Source of the DNA: Apostichopus japonicus
Lineage: Eukaryota; Echinodermata; Holothuroidea; Aspidochirotida; Stichopodidae
NCBI RefSeq assembly: GCF_037975245.1
Contig: NC_092571.1
Span: forward strand, 6,612,501-6,676,500
Direction of reading: 5' to 3'
DNA length: 64,000 nt
The position numbers and the translations under genes are program-made. The number at the start of each line of letters is the position of its first letter. Positions within the stretch are counted from its first letter, which is position 1. The notes under the pieces are model-generated. The model did not search any database. It was not told the DNA's origin and worked only from the letters and a program-made list of their open reading frames with translations. This document shows positions 24,459 to 36,585 of this stretch, in pieces.

Positions 24459-26521
24459 GTAGGTACACCTGCTTTATCACACACACTGATATAACAAAAC
24501 ATTAAATAATGAGAATTACAGTTTTAAACGTAAACGAAAATATCGTGACAACTCCAAATTTGAGTATACAAGAAACCGCAAATGACAGTGAAAGTTCAGT
24601 ATATGTATTTGTAGATTGTATATACACGAAACCTTTATTAATTATGTGATGCAAGATTGAGTATCACTTATAGGCGTAATATTTCCCAGATAAAGTACTG
24701 AACGTGGCATCAAGATTAAACCAGTATAGCCCCTTACTAAGATCGGTTTAACGAGGATGATGAAACTTGGAAATCGTTTGTCGGGGTCGTTGAATGCGAC
24801 TGAATGAGCGGCATGATTACAATTAATTAGCCTTATTCCTTCAAGGTAACCGATGCTTTCCCGTATGTTTGTAGACATTTTCATCTCCCCACCCCAGAGG
24901 CTACGTAATGGTATTTGTTGTCTCCGTATCACGTGACAACATGTTGGCCTCACTGCTTATAAGATTGAAAACGTTTCAAACTTATTAGGAGTTTACAAAG
25001 CCTTTAAACGATGAGGAGGGATTTGGATTTCAATTAACTACCCTCAGAACTGTATTTAGTATGAAAAGACGTCTAATGTTTGCAGTGTTGGTTAATCATT
25101 TACTGCCGAACACTCGAAATCAAGAGCCCTCTCCCATCTCAATTCAAATGTAGGTGCTTAATCATATATAAAGCAAACGATGCTCTGATATGCAAAAAAA
25201 ATATAGACATAGCTATTAAAAAAATTAATTAATAAAATATGGGCGGGTGGGGGGGGGGCTGCGACACAAGGACAACATTCACATGCCTATAGTGAATGAG
25301 TCAAGCTGCAGTAAACAGAAATATATCTTGTCCGCGGTCAAATCTAACTGAAATTGTGTATGACTGTGTAATACTGAGTCACCATGATAACTTGCACGTG
25401 CGCCTTGCGACTTAAATATATCCAACGGTAGAGGAGAAGACTGCCACTCACGTTTGTATTTACTAGAGAACACGTGATCTTTGATCGGACTTAATGATCT
25501 TCGACAGCATAGTGTTGTTTCTTGAGGAGAAGGAGGATGAAGGACGTATAGTTAATTTTGAAACCGGTCTAATTTAAACCGCCATCGGCTCCAGTTAAAA
25601 AAGTCATATCTGGAAGTAATTCAATATCAAGTCACTGGATTACTTTATAGCCATTCAGTCTTGTGATATTACATGAAGGCAAGGCGAGTAAATCGGACGC
25701 CAGCTAGCTAAAGAATACAGATGCTTAGTTTGCTTAGTTTGCCATATTTAGTTATTCTCTACAATAAAACCATCGACAGCTGAATTTTATGCAAATGTAC
25801 AAATGACGCATATACATTTGTACGCAAAACCACAGGTTTTTAAGCAAGTGCAAATAACTTTTGTCCACACGATATTTCCGTTTGCGAGAGAAGCTATAAA
25901 ACCAAATGAACGTCAAACTTGGTTGGTGTGTGTCACTATAGGCATGGGATGTAGTACGTCCGTCACATGATGGTGTCAAAGGTCAAAACCCTCTCCCACC
26001 CTTCCCTAATAGTGAGAAAAACAGCAGTTTGGACATTATACGCGCGTATCCAAATCACAAAATGGACATATCGATGTAGGAATAATTACTTCATTAATTT
26101 AAAGGCAAAATTGTAACCAAATTTTAGGGATGAGATATGCAATTCCATGGATGCAAATAAAACCTTTTCAAATAGTACACAAAATGTAAACCGTAAATAT
26201 AATTATTCATGTTAAAATAACATATATTGGAAACCAACATACGGGAACTAATAAGGTTCATTTCGCCTAGGTGAATTCAGAGTTTGTAATTTAGAGGTAA
26301 AAAAAAACAATATCATTTATATTGGTTTGCTCTATTAATTACGTGTCTTTGGAAACCATAGCTTATCTCCCTTTTTAGATTCGTGACGGAATAATGTTTT
26401 AACCGCAACATTAAATCCTATAAGTGTCTTGAAGGAATTTTATGCATAATGTATACTGTAGCCAATGTGACATCAAATCAAAGCATGTAACATTTGACTC
26501 CTCTTTTCAATCCCCATACAG

Positions 26522-26598
26522 GAGCTACTTCGCTTTTTCCACTTCCAGAAAGTTATGTATATATGGGATAGGGAAATTGCTCTCTTCTACAGGCTTGG
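26522..26598 (+). CDS. ATP13A3: P5B-ATPase exon 6 (residues 152-177)
   Basis: The acceptor is ccatacag and the donor GG|GTAAGT. It encodes L-R-F-F-H-F-Q-K-V-M-Y-I-W-D, matching the family's conserved R-Y-F...K-Y-x-W motif before the core. The tetranucleotide tail of an inverted SINE copy lies about 15 bp past the donor. Confidence 0.93.
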
Positions 26599-26612
26599 GT
26601 AAGTTACATTAT

Positions 26613-26887
26613 CCATGTATGCGTGTATGCGTGTATGTATGTGTGTATGTATGTATGTATTTTAGATCCTCCTGCAAGCAGGAACTCGCGAAGAAGCCAT
26701 CATTGGCTTACCAAAGCCGCAAGCTGACCGAAGTCAGTCTCTTACATTCATATTTAACGTCCATGATTATGAATTGTCAATTTTCAACAACTCTGTAATT
26801 AGACGACATACATTAATCTTGGAGTGACTCGAACCGGGGACCTTATGATTGGAAGGCACCGGCGTTAACCACTGAACTAACACTCCT
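26613..26887 (-). mobile_element. tRNA-derived SINE, diverged copy
   Basis: Read on the minus strand it begins ggagtgttagttcagtggttaacgccgg, with an A-box-like stretch and the B box ggttcgagtc. The body is the same as in the other two copies, with many substitutions, and the tail is made of CATA-type tetranucleotides. The tail begins only about 15 bp after the exon 6 donor. Confidence 0.85.
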
Positions 26888-26962
26888 TTACTCTGTATTT
26901 GCACTTTGCACTTCTCTACACTCCTAACCCTCCATATACTATTTATGTCATACACATTTCCA

Positions 26963-27222
26963 AAATGTATGTATGTATGTATGTATGTATATGTGATCTT
27001 CCCGCAAGCAGGAACTCGCGAAAGAAGCCATAGAGGCTTGTAGACTCGCAAGCTGACCGAAGCCAATCTCTCGGCACACATCCATTTAACGTCCATGTCA
27101 GGAAGTTGTTATTGAACAACACCCTTGCCAGACGACACACATTGCTGTCGGCGGGGAATCGAACCGGGCGGATCTCATGACTGGGAGACGCCGGCGTTAA
27201 CCACTAGGCTATACACTCCGCC
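26963..27222 (-). mobile_element. tRNA-derived SINE, young copy
   Basis: On the minus strand it starts ggcggagtgtatagcctagtgg (A box TAGCCTAGTGG) and has a perfect B box GGTTCGATTCC, a unique body, and a (CATA)n tail. It differs from the copy at 57048 at only a handful of positions. Confidence 0.93.
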
Positions 27223-29855
27223 TGAAAATAATGATTTTGGGGTTTTTAAAGGTGACTTCAGGTCACATTTTGCCGCTTAGTTGCCCCGTGGTCTCGTCTT
27301 TACGAGGTATATTTCTTTACAGTTTGCTCGTGTTTGTATAAAGCTGTTAGTTGTTATTTCGTTCATTCAATGCATACTATAAGAACGTTCATTAATACAT
27401 TAGGGAGACATGTTATTTATCGTCTGACATGTGGTGGATTCTTTCGCCTGTAGTCAGATGTAGCCACATACAAAGATGCATGACCCAGCAGGAATTTGAC
27501 TTATGATGGGAACATCAAAATATATGCGGATCTGAATGAAATTGTCTTCTTGATCTTGAAGGCACACACGGTACCACAAACACACACACACATGCATACA
27601 CATACAGATATACATATTAGGTTACTTTGAGCTGCATGCGTCAAGGCCTTTTCTACGGAGTATTTCTTGAAATAATCACTTACTTTAAAAGATCTGCTGT
27701 AAAACATTGCTGACAAAAGCCAACAACACATTTTGCCCCTAGCATATACCTAACGTCTTCTCTTACTTATATAATGAACACAATGTTTTCCTGCAAGACA
27801 TATTTAAATTGACATGTGTCGTAGTTCAGGATGTTTTTTATAGTTAACGTTATACCCTCTTTATATTGGTAACAATCATAGAGGTTTTGTAGACGATTAA
27901 TTAATTAATTAACATTAACTGCCTAGAACCGACTTTTGTACAAAAGCGACAAGCAGAAATGTGTATGTACAGCCCTTCGAATCGATGTTAGGATTATCTA
28001 CACTCTGTCTAGATAGACGACTTTAATCTTTTCATGTATTTAAAAAACTGTGCAGAACATCTGCATAGATGGAACGCATGATTAAACTGACCTTATCTGC
28101 AGATTGGTTTGCACGAATAGGTTCATTAGATTAGACTCATCCGAACAGTCGAAATTTATAACAGTCTAAAACATACCCGCGACCAATGACCTTCGAAGAC
28201 GGTTTTTGACCCGATGTTAAGACTTCTTGTCTCACCGTCTTTAAATAAACTACGGATTCTAATAGCCTCTCAAAAAAAAAAAAAAAAAAGGAATTTATCA
28301 TACAGTAGTAGTTAAAGAATAACGGAAATTACCAAAAAATCATTTGAAATTATAAAAGGACTTTCGAATACGTAAAGATTTTCGAAATAACGGGTAAAAG
28401 TCGTATATTTATCTGCACTTTTGTTTCACGATATCAACAGTGAAACATGATAGAATAATCGTATAGTAAGGAAAGTCTTTAAAGTAAGGAGTTTTTCTCC
28501 TCGATTTAAACTGAACTGTTAATGTCGATCTTGATAAATACGAAAGATTACTCCAGTTAACTTACCTAGGCTCAGAGAGTACCTATAGATTAACTGTTCG
28601 TATGGGCGTAATTGTAATACAAACAACAAAATGGGCAAACTACTTCTCAAAGACCACAATTTGTTCAAGGGTTATATGTGCATGGAAGATTACTATTGAT
28701 GATGGGCATAATCTATACATATTTTTACGCAGGTCAAACGTCATATGAAGTCGACAGAGGTGAAATACTGAATCCATTGTAAACATGATAAAAAGAGAAT
28801 ATTGACGTCATATTTTACACCAAGGTTATAACGGTTTACAAGGTTAAATATTTTTGAAACCGTTTGGAAATTCATCTTCATCGCCTAATGCTGATGAGTG
28901 TTGGCAACTTCTATCACTGTATACTGGGGAAAAAATACGCAGCAGGTCATTCAAAGTTTCATAAAGATGACTCAAAGTTTTTTCTGACTTAGGGACATCA
29001 TCAGATAATGATGACATAATGACCAGTCTTGGTTTCAGGGCTCCAGTATTTGACAGAACACAGTGTATAAGTTGCATATACATCTACTTTCAGTAGTATT
29101 TCATACCATACTTTCAGTAGTATTTCCCTCTCACCATACCATAACACTATAAGGAACATAGGTAGGATGACATTGCTAATCAGGCGCGTATCCAGGATTT
29201 TCTAACCCGGGGGCGCGAATTACTATCTAAGCGGAGCGCCACCATCGGTTGGCGCGGAGCGTACAAGAAAATTTCTGGTTTTGATACCCCCCAGATCACC
29301 GGAAATGGCACTTCTCGGGCTTGAAAATGAGCAACCAGATGTACACTTTTGCCTGAGAACCAAGTATTTCCCAAAAGTTTTTTTCCATCCATAACCTTTT
29401 CGAAGATTGTCACCAGTCACACATCATGTTCGACCACATTGCATGTCCTATGGATCATTGCTTTTGTAGGTGATTCTACGTCACGGCCCACAATATCCGA
29501 AAGCCCCACTTTTGAAGGTTTTAAGCCCATTATTTGTTGAGAATTTGAAAATTCACATTTCTCGTGAATAAAATCATTTCAAAACATACCCATAATGTTG
29601 CACAAAATTCAATCTATGGACATCCAATATAGAAAAACCTCCTTCAGCCCCTAACAGACAGGTCGAAATTGCACGAGTAGAGGAAATTATGATGAAGAAT
29701 GTTGGTGAGGAAATTTTGGAAAGTTCAGACACAGTTAATTTCTTGGTGTAGAAATATTGCAACCTCTTATAATGGCTATTATAAAACTTGGTTGAAGGAA
29801 ATGAAAAATAGCAGATATTTCCGATATGAGGTATATCGAAACCGAACACTACACA

Positions 29856-30290
29856 CATAGGCGTAGGTCCCGTAGGAGGCGGGGCTGCTGCCCCCTCCCC
29901 CCCCCCCCCGCAAGCAATTTTTTCGGGCACCTACTGAAAGAAAAATAAATAGCAATGAATAGCTTAAAAATGATCTCCTTGGTAATTAAAATAAAGTTCT
30001 AAGCTTGGCCGACATTACCTTTGTGAAAGAGAGTTTTGACATAAATGGATCTGTATGTTTTTTCTCCATCTACATAAGACATTTGGTTGTTTACATTAGC
30101 ATCCGGCGGTATACTGTGCAACTTTCACGGACCGTAAGGTACACGATGCCATGCAATGTAATGACCGATGCTTGCTTATATGATATTAACATCGATATGT
30201 TGAATGCGCGCTTCTTGCGCGAAAAATTTCGGCTTTTTTTTCGGGCAAGTCATTACAGCCCCCAAATCCAATTGGGCTCCTACGCCTTTG
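29856..30290. mobile_element. 435-bp hAT-like miniature element with 8-bp target duplication
   Basis: The ends are CATAGGCGTAGG and CCTACGCCTTTG, with a perfect 8-bp direct repeat ACTACACA on both sides (29848-29855 and 30291-30298). It has a C-rich tract near the left end. No recognisable protein. Confidence 0.9.
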
Positions 30291-30391
30291 ACTACACACA
30301 TAGACAGTTTTTGAGGCTGTTCATCTTGGAACATGCATTTCAATGCTCACTGATATGATGTTATATCTGCTCTTTGCTTTACAAATTCGAA

Positions 30392-30633
30392 CAGGCGTGT
30401 AGCGAGTAATTGCCAAGGGAGGGGCGAAGCCTGTAGGCAAACTATCTAAGCGAAGCGCCACCATGAGTTGGCGCGAAGCGTACAATAAAAATTTTGGCCG
30501 AAAATGCCTCCCAGATCGCTGGAAATGACACTTCCCAGGCCTTGTAAATTGCATCTAAGCATTGTCTATTTTGAAATTACTAGCAATGTCATAAAGAAAA
30601 TTTGCTCGGTGGGGGGGGGGGGGGGCGGTCGCC
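30392..30633. mobile_element. Miniature element, truncated copy
   Basis: It starts CAGGCGTGTAGCGAG and follows the reversed 10870 copy closely (ggggcgaagcc..., ctatctaagcg..., gaaattactag...) up to a long G run and gcggtcgcc. The final ~35 bp with the inverted end are missing or diverged. Confidence 0.85.
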
Positions 30634-30939
30634 ACATTCCCGAAATGCGTCATGTTCCCCGACGACTCGGTCGAGTTCAAGACCAGCCACAGTTGGTTCC
30701 ATATAGCACAATTGTTTAAGGCGTCCATACACACACACGCGTAATGATAGACCATGTATAGTATTTATATAGATACATTAGTGAGAGAGGAAAAATGGAA
30801 ACGTCAAAAATGGAGTTGTCGGTGTAAGGAGTAGGGTGAGGCGCACACCCCCTCCGTAATCCTTGATCTGTCACTGGCTACCCTGTGTATATAGTAGGGA
30901 TCAGCGCTTTAACTATGACTGTTCCTCTTTCTCTTCCCG

Positions 30940-31083
30940 AGGTCTTGGCTATCTTCTACTCCCTCCTTTTCTCCTTTTTCTCTCTTTTTTCTTTTTCTTT
31001 TCCCTTCCTTCATCTCCTCCTTTTCTTTTTCCCCCCCTCCTTTTCCCTTTTTTCTTCTCTTTTTTTCTCTTCTCTTTTCCTTA
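30940..31083. repeat. Pyrimidine (CT) tract
   Basis: About 140 bp almost entirely of C and T on the plus strand, next to the right end of the composite element. It can form open frames rich in Phe, Leu and Ser that are not genes. Confidence 0.85.
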
Positions 31084-31669
31084 CCCGGGGGGCGCGCGCC
31101 CCCAACGCCCCCCTGGATACGCGCCTGCTAATTTCAGCTAACCAGCAGGTCAAAGTTTATCTGCAAAGAACAATTGAAAGGTGATTTCCTTCAGACCATT
31201 AAATACAGACAGTAAGCTGATGTCAGTTTCTCAATTTTCACCGCTTGACCCTAACAACAGGTCAACCATTATCTGATCATCTATAGATGTATTGACAGAA
31301 ATGGCCACAATATTTTCTTACTGCTAGAAATGCATGGATGTCCATTCTGGTGGCAGACTTCATATATTAGCCGATTCTGACACATATAACAAAACTGTTA
31401 TGATCTCTAGGAAGTAAACTAGTTAAAGCAATTGGTCACTGGTAATGATCTTGTTGACTGACTTAAAGATGGTTTAGAAGAATTTTGAAGAGTTAGTTCC
31501 CAAGTAGCAGTTCCCTGATATAACATTCAACAAGACATATATACGGAAGCTTAAAAGTGCCATCAACATAAGAAAAGTTTGCCCCAATAAGTCAACATTT
31601 TTCAGTAAATTGTTTAGACAACAAGGTAATATCATATCAAAAATCAGAAAAAATGTTGGATTGCTCAGT

Positions 31670-32015
31670 TGCTTTAACTCAGCAATTGAACATTTCTGCA
31701 AAATGTTTAATTGACAACTTATCAGATCTTGTCAATTCAACATTTTTCTGAAAAATATTCAACTGTTCACTTCATTCCAACTGAGCAATTAAACTATTTT
31801 CTGCAAAATTTTCTAATGACAACTTATAATATGTCGTCAATTCGACAATTTTCTGCAAAATGTTCAATTGTTCACTTCATTCCATCTGAGCAATTGAACA
31901 ACTTTCTGCAAAATTTTTAATTGACAACTGATTGTATATCTCGTCAATTCATATTTTCTGCCAAAGTTGTGATATGTTGTAAATTAAACATTTTGAAGAA
32001 AATTGTTCAATTGCT
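31670..32015. repeat. About 105-bp tandem repeat, roughly three copies, in intron 6
   Basis: Units contain gagcaattgaac, ttctgcaaaat, ttgacaactta and gtcaattc in constant order, with inverted subelements (caattgaac versus gttcaattg). Confidence 0.75.
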
Positions 32016-32155
32016 CGAGGTCAACACATTTTATGATAGTTTTAGAAAATGGAACATATCATGCTAAAGTATGGCACATCTGCATACTGGTATATCAATA
32101 TTTCACACACAAAAGCCCATGTGTGTTTACCATTATGTACGCTATTCTCTTATAG

Positions 32156-32233
32156 GGGCTTAGAGGAAAATGTACCGTGTGCCGACTTTTATCGAACGTT
32201 TACGGGATTTTCTGAGAAAGAGCAGCAACAAAG
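32156..32233 (+). CDS. ATP13A3: P5B-ATPase exon 7 (residues 177-203)
   Basis: The exon lies after ctcttatag and encodes G-L-E-E-N-V-P-C-A-D-F-Y through G-F-S-E-K-E-Q-Q-Q-R. This matches the family segment ending in the G-L-(S/T)-x-x-x...R motif that precedes Y-G-x-N. The donor is AG|GTTTGT, and a 9-bp minisatellite starts about 45 bp downstream. Confidence 0.93.
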
Positions 32234-32280
32234 GTTTGTTGACTAATATTTATATTTACAAACAGGTGATACGTCATCGT

Positions 32281-32850
32281 CACAGTATGTGCAGTATGTG
32301 TAGTATGTGCATTATGTACAGTATGTGCAATATGTGCAGTATGTGCAGTTTGTGTAGTGTGTGCAGTATGTGCAGTATGTGCAGTTTATGCAGTATGTGC
32401 AGTTTATGCAGTATGTGCAGTTTTTGTAGTATGTGCAGTATGTGCAGTATGTGCAGTTTATGCAGTATGTGCAGTGTGTGCAGTATGTGCAGTATGTGCA
32501 GTTTGTGTAGTATGTGTAGTATGTGCAGTTTGTACAGTACGTGCAATATGTGCAGTTTGTGCAGTATGTGCAGTATGTGCAGTTTATGCAGTATGTGCAG
32601 TGTGTGCAGTGTGTGCAGTATGTGCAGTATGTGCAGTATGTGCAGTTTGTGTAGTATGTGTAGTATGTGCATTTTGTACAGTATGTGCAATATGTGCAGT
32701 ATGTGCAGTTTGTGTAGTATGTGCAGTATGTGCAGTTTGTGTAGTATGTGCAGTATGTGCAGTTTGTGTAGTATGTGCAGTGTGTGCAGTATGTGCAGTG
32801 TGTGCAGTATGTGCAGTAAGTGCAGTATTTGCAGAATGTGTAATTGTGAG
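32281..32850. repeat. 9-bp minisatellite (tgtgcagta) in intron 7
   Basis: More than 60 near-copies of tgtgcagta/tgtgcagtt start about 45 bp after the exon 7 donor. A 9-bp unit without stops makes several frames open on both strands (Cys-Ser-Met, Val-Cys-Ala, His-Ile-Leu repeats). These are not supported as genes. Confidence 0.95.
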
Positions 32851-33100
32851 AAACATTGGTTTTACGTTTGGTACAGTTTTATGTACAGGATTATGTAGGA
32901 TCAGCTACGTAAGAAATTAGCGGAAAGAAATATTCTTACCAAAATTTTGTAGTTTTGATGGAACTATTGCTAGGAGGAGAACTGTGCCAGTAAATATTAT
33001 ATGTAAATAGTCCATGGTAGTATGATAAATTACTGTTAGTTTGCGAACATTATAACTGAAAACATTCTCTCTTCTATTTTCCTTGCCTTGTTTGGCTTAG

Positions 33101-33170
33101 GAGGCAGATATACGGAAGGAATGAAATATTCGTAGAATTGAAGACGATTCCTGTGCTAATATTTCAAGAG
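33101..33170 (+). CDS. ATP13A3: P5B-ATPase exon 8 (Y-G-x-N-E segment, residues 203-226)
   Basis: The exon encodes R-Q-I-Y-G-R-N-E-I-F-V-E-L-K, the universal P5 Y-G-x-N-x-I motif leading into M1. Acceptor tttggcttag, donor GAG|GTATTC, ending in phase 0. Confidence 0.95.
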
Positions 33171-33284
33171 GTATTCAATTATTTCACTTAATGCCCATTA
33201 CTATTAGTGCCCGTTCGTTGTTGTGAAACTCAAACTATTATGTGAACAAGTAACTGATGTAACTTTATTAATGTTAGACCGCGC

Positions 33285-34160
33285 CGATACATGATTGTAT
33301 CGGCGCCAATCATAGTACAGCACCAGTATAAGATAGTATCAGCGCTAGTACACGATATTATCAGTGTTAGTACATGATATAGTATCAGTGCTAGTATAGT
33401 ATCAGCACTAGGATAGTATCGGCCCTAGTAAATGATAGTATCAGCGCCGATACATGATACTATCAGTGCTTGTACATGATATTATCAGCGCTAGTACATG
33501 ATAGTATCAGTGCTAGTATAGTATCAGCTCTAGAAAATAATAGTATTAGTGCTAGTACATGATAGTATCATGGCTAGAACATGATAATATCAGCGCTAGT
33601 ACATAATAGTATCAGTGCTTGTTCATGATAGTATCAGTGCTAGTACATGATAGTATCAAAGTTAGTACATTATACTATCAGTGCTAGTACATGATATTAA
33701 CAGTGCATATACATGATATTATCAGTGCTGGTACATGCTAGTATCATTGCTAGCACAGGAGAGTATCAGTGCTAGTATATAATAGTATCAGTGCTAGAAC
33801 ATGGTAGTATCAGTGCTATTTCATGACATTATCTGCACTCGTTCATTATATATGTAACAGTGCTAGTGAATTATAGTATCAATGCTAGTACATGATAGTA
33901 TCAGTGCTAGTACATAATAGTATCAATGCTTGTACATGGTAGTATCAGTGTTAGTACATAATATTATCAGTGCTAGTACATAATAGTATCAGTGTTTGTA
34001 CATTATAGAATCATTGTTTGTACATTATAGTAGGAGCACTAGCCGATGAACGTATTCACGCTAGTTCATGACAATATCAGTTCTTAAACATGATAGTACC
34101 AGTACTAATACATACCATAAAATAGTATCATGTAAGTAACGTTATTAGTGCTAGTATTTA
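33285..34160. repeat. 22-bp minisatellite in intron 8
   Basis: Units of the form gtatcagtgctagtacatga + ta with considerable divergence fill most of the intron and end about 60 bp before exon 9. Confidence 0.93.
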
Positions 34161-34219
34161 GACTAATATATCGTATATGATGCGGATATAGTAGTTTTAT
34201 TTTTCTTGTTTCTTTACAG

Positions 34220-34357
34220 GCTTTAAATCCCTTCTACGTGTTCCAAATCTATAGCGTATGTTTGTGGATATTCGGATACAACTACATCATCTTCTCTGTG
34301 GCTATAGTCGTGATGTCCCTGATATCCATTATGGCAACCGTCTATAACACAAGAAAG
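34220..34357 (+). CDS. ATP13A3: P5B-ATPase exon 9 (M1-M2, residues 227-272)
   Basis: The exon encodes A-L-N-P-F-Y-V-F-Q, then two hydrophobic stretches (Y-S-V-C-L-W-I-F and I-F-S-V-A-I-V-V-M-S-L-I-S-I), ending in Y-N-T-R-K. This is the M1-M2 hairpin of P5B pumps. Acceptor tctttacag, donor AAG|GTATAC, phase 0 at both ends. A 22-bp tandem array ends about 60 bp upstream. Confidence 0.97.
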
Positions 34358-34644
34358 GTATACTCCTTGTTTAAAGTAATATGCTTGTTTACATGCATGA
34401 ATGTTATTGGAGATGGGTGTGCCATTCTATATAGTGCAGGATTATTGATTTTTCCAAGACAATCTTTCACGCCCTGGAATAATACTGTCTGTCTAAGTGA
34501 ATTCGGCTGAGAGCAAACCAATCCTTCAGAGATATGCATAATTTATTAATTCGTTTATTCGTTCCAAAAACGTTCAGTACGTTACATTGTAAAGATGTTC
34601 TAGCTAACCAACCTATTTTATGAGATTCACCACTTTTTTTGCAG

Positions 34645-34729
34645 CAAGCGACAACACTTCGTAAGATGGTTAGGTCAGAAGGGAAAGTGCGTGTACTAAG
34701 AGCGAAAGATAACGTGGATGACGATAGCG
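34645..34729 (+). CDS. ATP13A3: P5B-ATPase exon 10 (actuator domain, residues 273-301)
   Basis: The exon encodes Q-A-T-T-L-R-K-M-V followed by V-R-V-L-R-A and an acidic stretch, the first part of the actuator domain. Acceptor ttttgcag, donor G|GTAAGT. Confidence 0.95.
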
Positions 34730-34942
34730 GTAAGTCAACAAAGACTTAACAATTAGGAGGCGGTTCTTTACCAGCTGTTCAACCACAAGCTGACAAGTGT
34801 GCAATAAGTAAAAAAAAAATTGCTGACACGTGTTATAAAACGCTACCATTAAGCGATGACCCCCCCCCCCCCTTGCGCCCCTCTCTTCTCTGCAAATATA
34901 TTGTCTTTCATCAATAACTACATTGTAAATTCCCATTTACAG

Positions 34943-35074
34943 TGTTCGAACTTATTCGTGAGACTGATCTGGTACCCGGAGACGTAATACAGCTACCACT
35001 AAGAGGAAGCCAAATGAGTTGCGATGCTGTTTTGATAAGCGGAAACTGCATCGTCAATGAAAGCATGTTAACAG
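34943..35074 (+). CDS. ATP13A3: P5B-ATPase exon 11 (actuator domain, residues 301-345)
   Basis: The exon encodes L-V-P-G-D-V-I, C-D-A-V-L-I and V-N-E-S-M-L-T-G. These are the actuator-domain motifs running into TGES, whose codons are split over this exon and the next. Acceptor catttacag, donor G|GTACAG. Confidence 0.97.
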
Positions 35075-35371
35075 GTACAGATCATATCCCTTCTAAGTTC
35101 TCTTAACTAAACACCATAGATTTAGATGCCTGGTGATTATGCATGGTATGGACTTGTTGAAGTCTGTTGCGGAATGTATAAAGAATTCGACATGCCGTTT
35201 TTATCTTTAAGTATTTTATTACAGAAAGGATTGATTTGCACAAAAATTGTAGACTGATTCGTGTGTGCATGGCTTCAAATATATGTATTTAATAACCAAG
35301 TAAAAGACTTTTGTAAAAAAAAGGCGGTAATTGAATGATCAGTTGATTGGTTTTCAATAATATTTTAACAG

Positions 35372-35548
35372 GTGAATCCGTCCCAATAACCAAGACACCA
35401 CTACCAAACCCACCCATCCCACTCGATAGTCCACCTATGATGTTTAATCCCGAAAATCACAAACGCCACACCTTATTCTGCGGTACACAAGTCATACAAA
35501 GCCGACGTATTGGGAAAAAGTCAGTTCTCGCTGTTGTTATCCGCACAG
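35372..35548 (+). CDS. ATP13A3: P5B-ATPase exon 12 (TGES and H-K-R-H-T-L-F-C-G, residues 345-404)
   Basis: The exon completes TGES (Glu 346 is the residue that drives dephosphorylation) and continues V-P-I-T-K-T, a proline-rich loop, H-K-R-H-T-L-F-C-G-T and V-I-R-T-G. All are hallmark P5B sequences. Acceptor ttttaacag, donor G|GTGAGT. Confidence 0.98.
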
Positions 35549-35878
35549 GTGAGTTCGATATGATATGCAAACTGGAGTTGCCCTGCCAACCACCTAAGTT
35601 ACATTTGAAATATGAGAAAGCAATGACAATCACGATTTCTTATATATTGAAGAACCGGTTAATATCCTAGAGGCTTATGTGGCGTACAGCATCCAAATAT
35701 GATTAATTGTCTCATACAGTACAGGCATGATGTATTACAATACAAATCCCTGCCCAGGCCAAAGTGAAATTCAAGGAAAGAGTTCGCCAGACCATCACAG
35801 TAATACAATTGTTCTACATGAAGTCTCGCTACTTTTACTCCTTTTTTAAATTACTTAAAATGCCTCTTCCCCATCTAG

Positions 35879-35989
35879 GTTTCACCACAACGAAAGGGAT
35901 GCTAGTGAGGTCTATACTTTACCCTAAACCAATGGACTTCAAATTGTATCGTGATGCTATGAAATTCATTCTAGTGTTGGCCGCAGTTG
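35879..35989 (+). CDS. ATP13A3: P5B-ATPase exon 13 (residues 404-441)
   Basis: The exon encodes [17 protein letters not shown], then [11 protein letters not shown] and the start of M3. Acceptor ccatctag, donor G|GTAAGA. Confidence 0.97.
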
Positions 35990-36585
35990 GTAAGATAATG
36001 TTCCATATACGTTTGACTTTTCAGTGAATTATTAGGACCATATTACCGAGTGGCACATGGGCTATACATGACACATGCAGGGTAAGGATACCAGCATTTG
36101 GGATTCTAGAAAAATCGTAAAACTAGTTAACTTGACGATAGTGTTTAAATGGCTCATTCGTCTTCCACTACGGCACTGATTTGAATCATGGGGGTATATA
36201 GGTATATAGTCGAACTATTCATTTGAAAGTTTAATAGTTTGTTTATCGGCGAATGTAAATAATAGCGGGGAAAAGAAATACAATTGCACATGTGATTATC
36301 GCTTGTTTCAACATCATCAACGTATGTTATCACATTGTGGTATGTTGCAGCATGCATGAGATAACCCTTACTACAACCATTGAAACAATCTTTTCGTCTG
36401 TTACATTTACAATTACACTGCAGAAAGGAATATGAAGTGGATATGCCAATATCGTACTTTGCCGAACAGGCACATGAATGTTATTGAATCCTCAATAGTC
36501 AAAATTAAACTGCATTTTTGGTTACGATGCCGAAGGCTCAGTAACCTTTGCGATCGTGCTAGCATGTGTGTGTGTTTGTGGATGT

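Larger units (their letters stand above)
29181..31127. mobile_element. Possible composite element bounded by a perfect 16-bp inverted repeat
   Basis: The left end CAGGCGCGTATCCAGG has its exact inverse at the right end (31112-31127). Flanks ttgctaat and ctaatttc share only CTAAT, so either the target duplication has decayed or the ends belong to two insertions. The interior contains two further miniature elements (29856 and 30392). The part just inside the left end resembles the miniature-element family (ctatctaagcggagcgccacc). Confidence 0.5.

Noticed and set aside
32280-32920. Long Cys/Ser/Met, Val/Cys/Ala and His/Ile/Leu repeat proteins on both strands
   Set aside because: They are a 9-bp tandem repeat without stops read in different frames, inside intron 7 of the ATPase gene.
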